From: Nematopogon swammerdamellus | Lineage: Eukaryota; Arthropoda; Insecta; Lepidoptera; Adelidae | Assembly (NCBI GenBank): GCA_946902875.1 | Contig: OX336343.1 | Coordinates: 4,763,754-4,827,753, forward strand | Direction: 5' to 3' | DNA: 64,000 nt | In this document: positions 56,560 to 64,000 of the stretch, one piece after another | How positions within the stretch are numbered: position 1 is the stretch's first letter | Layout of the letters: each line of letters opens with the position of its first letter | The notes under the pieces: model-generated | What the model saw: only the letters and a program-made list of their open reading frames with translations | Databases searched by the model: none | What the model was told of the DNA's origin: nothing | Translations under genes and position numbers: made by a program

Positions 56560-59500
56560 ATGCCGTCTTCTGAATCGGATTCAGACGAAGATTGCTACGG
56601 CAACGTTGCTCGGAAACTACAATGTATGTTGTTTTGCCGATACTTTCATGTTTGCTTACTGCGAATTTAGGTAATACAATGCAAAATTGTTTCCATTGCT
56701 GTCAGCTGTCAAAAATATCTGCACCTATAATAAACTCCCCAAAGCTGTTTTGTTCCTACCAACTATACCAACAGATGGTAGATCAGCTGTAAAGTAATTC
56801 CAGTTGTACCTATTTATTTATTCATGGTTTGTTTCTAGGTCTGAAGAACAACTATCGTGCAGTTAAATCGATCGCCCCAGTCGCCCCAATTGCCCCAATT
56901 GCCCCACTGGAGAAGAGCAACAGTGTAGACCGCTGGTCACCCATTGAAGTGCAACCCGTTGACTTGCAAACTGAGAACTCTTCCAACAACGATTCTATTT
57001 TGAATTTACTCGAAGAAGTACCATCAGGTAATTAACCGTTCTATTCCATTCTATAAACATGCTGATAGATACTGACTTGCAGGCGTTTTTGTGGCATGGA
57101 GCGCCGACCTTGACATAAATTCAAATATTCTGTGAAATTATGAAGCTAGATCAATAAACTCTTTTGGCACATTCTCGAACGCGCGGCGGCGGGGCGTGCG
57201 CGGGCGCACGCCCTCTGACGAAAAGTGCCTGGCACTTTCGGGGTGATTTTGCAAAATGGCTCCGGCATTTGAGCGGATAAAGTAAATAAAATAATTATAC
57301 TTGTTATGCTGATGTATTCATGTCTATGATGATCACTGCTGTTCTATATTATGCTATCTTTCTTCGTTTTTAAAATACTTATCAAGCCTATTTATGAATG
57401 TGTTTACTGTGTTGCTTCAATAACTTCATCGGGCAGCTTATTCTAGCTGTTTACCAATCTGTTATGTGAAACAAGTGAGGATTCACTTATTTAAAAGCAC
57501 AGAATTTTTTTTTACTCCAGGAAAAACAAAACACAGTCGTCATTTTTTCCTGAATGTTTATAACTTAAAATTGACACTTCACCCCTACGTATCTTATATA
57601 AATGTGTAGGTGAAGAATACTGCCTCTGAAAGGCCACAAACGTACATAAGTGGGACTTGAATCCAATCCACAACAAAAAAAGAAAACACAAGGAACATTC
57701 AGTAAAAAAAAAAATATTTTTTTTTTATGGAAACTGACACAGTTGCCTACATCACCTACGACGTTACAATTACAACACGTCAGAATATATCTCTGACAAT
57801 CTAGCTAAAATGCGCAAACAACTAATAACTTTTTATTATTGTATGTTCAATCCTCCTTTGTGTAAATTAAAAAAAAAGCTGGACATTTTTTCTACTACTT
57901 ACTTATTTGGCTAGAAAGATATTAGGTATTACCTATGTAAAAAAAATATTAATATTGTAGCTACTAATATAATTCTAAAATTTCCTTTTCAGTTCCAGAC
58001 TTACCACCCATAATGTTGCCAAACGCTGCTTCACTATCACCGAACAAGAGAGTCAGGCGACGTTCGACACGGCTGAGTAAAGTACAGAAGGATTCAGTGG
58101 CAGCGCCTTCGCGATGCAGAAAAAATAGAAAACGTGCACCGGGTGTGGCTTCCCCACTTCCAACAGAAGTGGCGCCAACAGAGCCCCAAGCTGCGGCGGC
58201 GGCAGCTCCAGAGCCGTCGCAACCGGCGGTGGCCCCGGCGGTCTTGCAAGCGGCGGTGGCCCCGGTGCCCTTGCAAGCGGCGGTGGCCCCGGTGCCCTTG
58301 CAAGCGGCGGTGGCCCCGGTGCCCTCGCAAGCGGCGGTAGCCCCGTCGCCCTCGCAAGCGGCGGCAGTCACGGCGCCGCCGGCGCGAGGCCGCGGGGGGC
58401 GCAGGGCTAGGGGTAGCCAGAGGGGACGGGGAAGGGGCAGGCCTAGGAGGTCAGACATAGACCACTTGATGGCGATGATGAATTCTGTTGTATACAGTGT
58501 AGGTGAGAAAGAACTTGCCTTATTGCATATTAATTTTTTTTAACTCTTTAATTGTTAAGTGCATGTGTTTAGAAAAAAAAAATTGCAGGGAAAAGTTGTG
58601 AATAGGCACTATATGATTATGATTTAAAGTGCGAGAGTTAGGGCCCCCGAGCCCTGTTGTCACTGCGACCTTAGAAGATCTATTGTGATCTCTCAAAAGT
58701 TTGTAGCTCATCCCCAAGTCCGATTTCCGCCATGAACCGAGTTATATTCTTGCGGTTGAGCGTCTGTATTTGGCATGGGTTAAAATATAACCCCCAAGAA
58801 TACGGCTTCTGCTGTGAATGAGCACTTCACATTCACAAAGGTTGTGTATGGGCATTTCATAATCTTTTATACAGAACCTGCACACCGGTGTCTCGCTAAG
58901 GCCCATTTGGTGTAGGTGTTTGTTTAGTCTGCAGTGTCCTGTTAAGGTCTTTATTAGGATTCTTATATATAGGCAGGCACTGTAAGAATAAAACCAGTAA
59001 ATTCAATTTTAAGTGTTGAAAGACAATGTTGAGTACAATTATTGTTTGCATATAGTTGATAATTCTTAGGTTTCAAATATTTTAATTCAGAATATATAAT
59101 TCAGTATAACATTCATAAATGAAACAGGATTTGGCGGGTAATTTCATCTATCTTCGTGTTCCAGGTAACACACATGAGTACCCAGACAAGACAGAAGATG
59201 TACCAATATTCAGCCAAAGTGCAAATAAGAATGATAATGTAAGTTTGTCACACAAGAGCTTGTCTGTATAATTCCTAGTATGCTAAGACATGGTGTGTTA
59301 GAAGGTGTGGAACTAAGCTTGCGATGGGTTCACCGAACATATCCGGGACCATCGGCAGTAGTGGAGGGTGTTATCGAGGTCGGGACTAGCGAGTGGCCAA
59401 TCTAAACTATTTTAATAACTTTTACGTATGATTATAACATCAGATTTGGATCCTATATCTGATACACCTGATACGCTTAATTAAGTCTTGTATTCAAAAT

Positions 59501-61216
59501 ACACAGTAAAATGTTTTATCTTGCTCTCACACTATATTTTTTATATTATGTGAATAGTCAATAAAAAAATGTAATAATATTTATAAAAAAAATCCCTGCG
59601 AAGTTTCTTGCTGGTTCTTCTTCGTGGGTGTAATCGAACCAGATAGAACAAATTATGACAACTTCGAGTGCTGTTTAACTGCCTTTAAGAGCTCTCAATA
59701 AAAATCGCACCATATTACTATGGTGTTGTGATATTAGCTTCAAAGCGTAGCAGCAGTACAATTTCAGACGTTTGTACAAATTCAGATGTCTCATTGGGCA
59801 CAAGGTTTTTATTACATTGCATTACCAATTTTGCAGTAACAAAAGCTGCATTCTAACGACCTACAAAATAGTATTTTTTTTGCATTTGTCTTTTTAATAC
59901 ATTTTGGCTAGTGTCAAGTTAGTGAAGATTCATCGTCATGTGCAGTCAATCAAAGGGGAAAAAAACACAATTCTGACTGAACGCAGAGTCTTGAAAACGA
60001 CAAACAAAACATAACAATATTGAATACTTCAAACGCCATCTGACGGCTGTCAAAGCGTTCCCGAGTCACACCACCATTTAGCTTTGGCAGCACTGCAGCT
60101 ACCTCAGCTCCCTGTAACAAGCTAGAACGCGGCATAAGGCGCTTAGGCCAGTGAAATACATGTTCTGCAAAAAACTGTGTAAAAATTCGCAGCATTTACG
60201 AAGTAGAATTTTTTGTATACTGATGTAAAGAGGAAATAAACTGACGTGAAAACAAAAACAACCTGGTTAATACAAATTTACGCTGGGTACCTACATATGC
60301 TAAAAAAAGAGGTTAGAAAGTACAAAATAGAATGAAAGCAATAACAAATTTAAAACTAAACTAAAACTAACAGGTGTTATGGGCTGTCATCACGGATGTC
60401 AGCCCATAACATGTATGGTGTAGCAAACCATGTCAGTGTCCATAAAAAAATACATTTGACACAGGCAGAGGTGGTTGTGGTGGATGAGCCCGGACTCAAC
60501 AGTTCCTTCACTCTGGACGAGAACGAGGAGCTTTCTGTGAAGGTGTACTGGCAGCAGACTGAATATGTCAAGTTCAACATACGACGGGTAAGCGGTTGTC
60601 TAGTCTAGTTTATAGCCATCGCAGTGCTTCCTGACACGAGAGAGATAGAGAGAGAGAAAGAGCGAGAGGTAGAGATATAGCACTTTGCGCGCTACATTTG
60701 TGTGACTCATTCAAATATTTCACGAGTTCGTGTCAAATATTTGTGTGGGGGAATTGTCAATTTTATAGGTTAGAAAAATGTGATGTTTTGTCGAGAGTGT
60801 TTTTTGTTATTACCAGAGTTAAAAAAAAGTCTGCTTCTAAATAAGTGAATCCTCACTTGTTTCACATCAATTTGTGGGTAATTTCGTTGGCTTTATGTGC
60901 ATAAAAGAGTTTATTGATCTAGCTTCATTATTTTACAAAATATTTAGAGTTTATGTCAAGGCCGGCGATCTGTGCCGCTGCGCGGCAAAAACGGCGGCAA
61001 GACGACATCAGCATTTTAATAGCTCCGGAATGATTGAACCGTTTTCCTTTTGCATTTTCACACCAGTTCCAGAAGCTGGCTCAGATTTTCGAGTTCTTCG
61101 GCAAGCGGGAGTCGGTGGAGCGGGACAAGGTGCTGTTCACGCTGCGGGGACGCATCCTGCGGCCCGACGACACCCCCGACTCCATCCAGTACAACGTTGG
61201 ATTGTTCATTGGTCAG
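56560..61216 (+). CDS. NFATC2IP: NFATC2IP/Rad60-type protein with SUMO-like domain, six exons (3' incomplete)
   Basis: Exons: 56560-56623, 56839-57027, 57993-58502, 59165-59238, 60465-60587, 61067-61216; phases agree (370 codons, no stop yet). It starts MPSSESDSDEDCYGNVARKL, an acidic head. Exon 3 encodes KRVRRRSTRLSKVQ, a nine-residue repeat (AAVAPVPLQ type) five times, and an AT-hook-like GRGRGRPRR. Exons 5 and 6 encode a beta-grasp SUMO-like domain: LSVKVYWQQTEYVKFNIRR, FQKLAQIFEFFGKRE, VLFTLRGRILRPDDTPDSIQ. NIP45/Rad60/Esc2 proteins use such domains with the SUMO E2 Ubc9 in genome stability. The last donor is GGTCAG|GTGCAC; the terminal exon was not found, so it may lie beyond the window. 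The Ty3/gypsy element ends 195 bp upstream of the start. Naming is from domain layout, so orthology is probable rather than proven. Confidence 0.8.
57717..57765 (-). mobile_element. SINE family B tail fragment
   Basis: TTTTTTATGGAAACTGACAC then GTTGCCTACATCACCTACGA is the reverse complement of the SINE B tail. It lies in NFATC2IP intron 2. Confidence 0.65.
58236..58362 (+). repeat. 27-bp coding minisatellite in NFATC2IP exon 3
   Basis: The unit GCGGCGGTGGCCCCGGTGCC + CTTGCAA repeats about five times with few changes, encoding AAVAPVPLQ-type repeats in frame. The Pro/Ala/Val-rich stretch is likely disordered. An analogous 9-bp repeat (GCCCCAATT) encodes IAP repeats in exon 2. Confidence 0.85.
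58730..58985 (-). mobile_element. LINE ORF2 C-terminal fragment
   Basis: The minus-strand frame reads LTGHCRLNKHLHQMGLSETP, then CRFCIKDYEMPIHNLCEC, the R1/I-type zinc-knuckle-like C-terminus, related to the fragment at 16085-16341. It lies in NFATC2IP intron 3. Confidence 0.7.
59304..59403 (-). repeat. Solo end segment of the possible PD-(D/E)XK retroelement
   Basis: AGGTGTGGAACTAAGCTTGC to GGTCGGGACTAGCGAGTGGC matches the flanks of the 13369-14180 element (both copies) and the inverse end at 21790-21890. No ORF accompanies it. Confidence 0.7.
60370..60450 (+). mobile_element. SINE family B tail next to an NFATC2IP acceptor
   Basis: GTGTTATGGGCTGTCATCAC to CATGTCAGTGTCCATAAAAAAA is the SINE tail. 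Its poly(A) ends 14 bp before the exon 5 acceptor ACACAG. Confidence 0.7.
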
Positions 61217-62840
61217 GTGCACATTTTGCTCATTCTCGTGCTTATCAATTGCTGGTGTCGGTGTTGCTTTACTCTTAGCCATTGTCTGCCCGGGTTGCCA
61301 GATGGTTCAGATAAAAAAACCGAACTTTTTACAAGTCAAAGGTCAAAGGGGGACCCTTAGATTTTTCAAGAATACATTTTTCATTAAATATGCGACCGAA
61401 CGTCCATTGGCGTAGAGTAACCTTATGAGTGGCTCGGCGCAACACGTCGCCATAACTAAAAGGCAATTAGTTATGGCGAAAATCTGGAAGGGTCTTCCCA
61501 AGAGTGCGTTTCCTAGCTCCTATTAACCTCGGGTCTTTAAAAGACGTGTCTATATACAGCACACGCCGGCTAGCAACAGCGCGCCACATCTGTATGGATT
61601 TGATATTACGAAACAGTAAATAAATGTGTGATATGAATCGATATTTAGCAAATACCGAACCTCTCATACTTGGTATTTTCGTCATACCGAACACCGAACA
61701 CGGGGCTGAAATACCAAACAGTTCAGTAAAAAACCGAACACCTGGCAAGCCTTTTGTCTGCACATGTTAAGTGCGGCGGTACAGAGCCGGACAAGTTTAA
61801 TGATGAAGAATAGACGTTATGCGGTTTGGTGTTTGCTCTCACCTTCGCCACCAGCTGGGGGTGTACGTCCCAAGCAAAGAGTTTGTATTACGTCGCTGCG
61901 CTCCTTTATAGAGCGACCCTATGGGCACACGGCTACGAAAAAGAATGAACTCCGCTGCGGGGTGTAGTGCGGGCAGGGGAACGACGTTCGGCTCCTACTC
62001 GGGCATGCGCGAACGGAAAGCGTCCAAGCGTAGAAACAATGTATATCTTATTTTGAAAAATTTAATGTATTGTAAGTGAGGTTGCAGGTATCTTAATATA
62101 TTAAATTCTTACGGTGCTTACTTTTATTACTTTATCCTATTACTTTAAGTGAGCTAAACTTGTATGTATATATTTGTTTCTCGGAAACGGCTCTAACGAT
62201 TTCGACGAAATTTAATTGTATTTAGATAATGTTACTTTTTCCAGTTTATTCATCTACATATATAGGTGTAGACACCGCGCAAAGCTCGATCGCTCAGGTA
62301 CTTGCCATAGTTGCCATTATGAAAGATTCGTATTTACGACAAATGAGTGAAAAAAAACATAACATAACAAAAGTTTACATAAAATCAAAATTTATGAATT
62401 TTCAAAATTCAACGTTCGAACAAAAACATGATTGAGGTCTTTATTTGGAATTTAACTAAACCTCATACAAAAAGTTGCGTATTATGAGTTATCTATCACT
62501 ACTACATTACTATACTACGAAAACGCAAAGAATGATGGTGTTCGTAAATTGCTCCAAAAATTCAAGTTTATGTTGAATATAACTCATTTAGGACTTTAAT
62601 GTGGTACAGATAAAGGCTTTAAACTTCCATGCACTCATTTTGTACTCTTTTGTAAAGAGGGATTTTTTTTCTTCTGATAACCTTGTAGTTCAGGCAATAA
62701 AGGAGGTGTAGAGTGCGTGAGCAGGGTCAAAAGCGATTTCTTCAGAAACCTGTTCGGGGTGCTTAGGGAGTAAACATACTAAAAGTCCTGGCATCTACGA
62801 GGTTAGGTGGAGGGGGGGGGGGGGGGGGGCCAAATAAGGT
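61217..62840. other. Region after the last NFATC2IP exon found
   Basis: No further exon continuing the SUMO-like domain was recognised. It holds an uncalled possible acceptor TTTTTCCAG near 62245 and a poly(G) run of 18 at 62812-62829. The rest is AT-rich or unclassified repeat. Confidence 0.4.
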
Positions 62841-62870
62841 CCCGCTTTTGAGTTTTTCGCTGTGAGCTCG

Positions 62871-64000
62871 AAAACGGTGCCCCGTAGAGAAAAATTGTCT
62901 TATACCGAATGAAAGCTCATAAATTTATCTACAACTTTTATTATATTCACTTTTTTCGAATTCCGAACACACTTGAAAGCGGGTAAAATGCAGTAAATGA
63001 AAATCATGTCACTTGAAAAAATGGAACATTGTATTTTATAGATGATAAATTATAAGTTTGTTATGAGGTAAGTAATTTTATTTTATTTTAATAATTATTC
63101 ATTGTTTTACTTCCAAGAAGTTTTCATCCTCTTTGGACGTGAGGGCCCTGGTAAGGGTTCTTCGTCCATGGCATCTTCATCCTCAGTGGTGGGTGGTTCT
63201 TGATGAAGGGCCTCTGCGTGCTGTTTACCTGCGCTCTCAGTCGGTGGGAGCGAGCTAATTTCAGGCTTTATATTAGCCACTGACCTCATAAACGACTGGA
63301 AGATGTACGGTTGAGGGAGGTCTGTCTTGCTGGTGCCCACTCCTTCCACCCAAGACATCCCGCTACTGAAACCACGCAGAGGCCCTTCATCAAGAACCAC
63401 CCACCACTGAGGATGAAGATGCCATGGAGGAAGAACCCTTACCAGGGCCCTCATGTCCAAAGAGGATGAAACTTCTTGGAAGTAAAACAATGATTTATTA
63501 AAATAAAATAAAATTATATATAACACACTTTTATTTCTTATCTATAAAATACAATTTTCCATTTCTTCCAGTGACATGATTTCCATTTACCGCATTTAAC
63601 CCGCTTTCAAGTGTGACATATTATTAGATGGTACATAGCTGTAACAAACGATAGTTGTGGCTCAGGAATGACCAAAACAACTTTTTCTGAAAATGATGAA
63701 ATTTTACAAATAATCTTAAAATTGGTGCAACTGTTGACCGACTGGAGATAAATTAGCATATGTATACACACTTTTAAAGGGAATTAAATTTTCTATAACT
63801 TCATAATTGACAATATCTTTCTCAGGTGAATATTTTAGACGATATGAAGGAATTTTTGATGAGAAATATGAGGTAAAAATCAATTTTTCGAAAATTTTCA
63901 CTTTTCCTAAGCATGTAGCTCGAAAACGGTTCGGAATTCGAAAGAAGTGGATAGAATAAAATTTGTAGAGAATTTTATGAGCTTTCATTCGGTATGACAC
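62871..64000. repeat. Large foldback palindrome at the right edge
   Basis: Bases 63101-63220 and 63373-63492 are 120-bp inverted arms (GCCATGGCATCTTCATCC-type core) around a 152-bp spacer. Inverse similarity continues outwards to about 62955 and 63620 (AAAGCGGGT against ACCCGCTTT). A further outer pair, TACCGAATGAAAGCTCATAA.. at 62893 and its inverse ..TTATGAGCTTTCATTCGGTA at the edge, is separated by an extra 300 bp on the right. Both arms encode HAEALHQEPPTTEDEDAM.EE then PLPGPS.PKRMK, one on each strand. The class is unknown; it could be a foldback or palindromic transposon and may continue past the window. Confidence 0.8.

Noticed and set aside
57964..58458. Minus-strand repetitive ORF (GATAAC-type repeats)
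   Set aside because: Shadow of NFATC2IP exon 3 and its 27-bp minisatellite.
62245..62300. Terminal NFATC2IP exon after TTTTTCCAG
   Set aside because: It would give only a few residues before a stop and would not complete the SUMO-like fold.

Overview
The window looks like a moth or butterfly (Lepidoptera) nuclear chromosome. The evidence is short exons in kilobase-scale AT-rich introns, tRNA-headed SINEs, degraded LINE 3' ends, MITEs with TA, TTAA, TWA or 8-bp target duplications, and a short-LTR Ty3/gypsy element. No prokaryotic operon, CRISPR array or stand-alone RNA gene was seen. The species was not determined.

Five host genes can be reconstructed from splice phase and family resemblance. 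(1) 1.6-3.6 kb, minus strand: a two-exon gene for the small protein C10 (C12orf57 family). (2) 8.0-29.7 kb, plus strand: a 14-exon TMC (transmembrane channel-like, TMC7-type) gene coding for about 849 aa. (3) 36.7-48.8 kb, minus strand: a complete six-exon WDR45B/WIPI3 autophagy beta-propeller gene, 347 aa. (4) 40.8-41.5 kb, plus strand: a small THAP zinc-finger gene nested antisense inside a WDR45B intron. (5) 56.6-61.2 kb and probably beyond, plus strand: an NFATC2IP/Rad60-type gene with a SUMO-like domain, whose 3' end was not found. The five do not form a pathway; they are simply neighbours.

The rest is mostly transposon-derived: a nearly intact Ty3/gypsy element with identical 147-bp LTRs and a CGGTC target duplication (51.8-56.4 kb), two non-autonomous hAT copies with perfect 8-bp target duplications (one inside a SINE, one inside a TTAA-flanked element), two PIF/Harbinger-like elements, piggyBac-like elements, at least two SINE families sharing a central domain, about ten LINE C-terminal fragments, two decayed retroelement ORFs with a possible PD-(D/E)XK nuclease region, and a large foldback palindrome running to the right edge.

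The most striking observation is in TMC exon 10. A 174-bp unit made of the exon's 3' end, its splice donor and the first bases of the intron is tandemly repeated exactly five times (22063-22932). Each unit is 58 codons, the frame stays open throughout, and four of the five donors are intact. Using the last donor instead of the first would add four hydrophobic segments to the channel protein.
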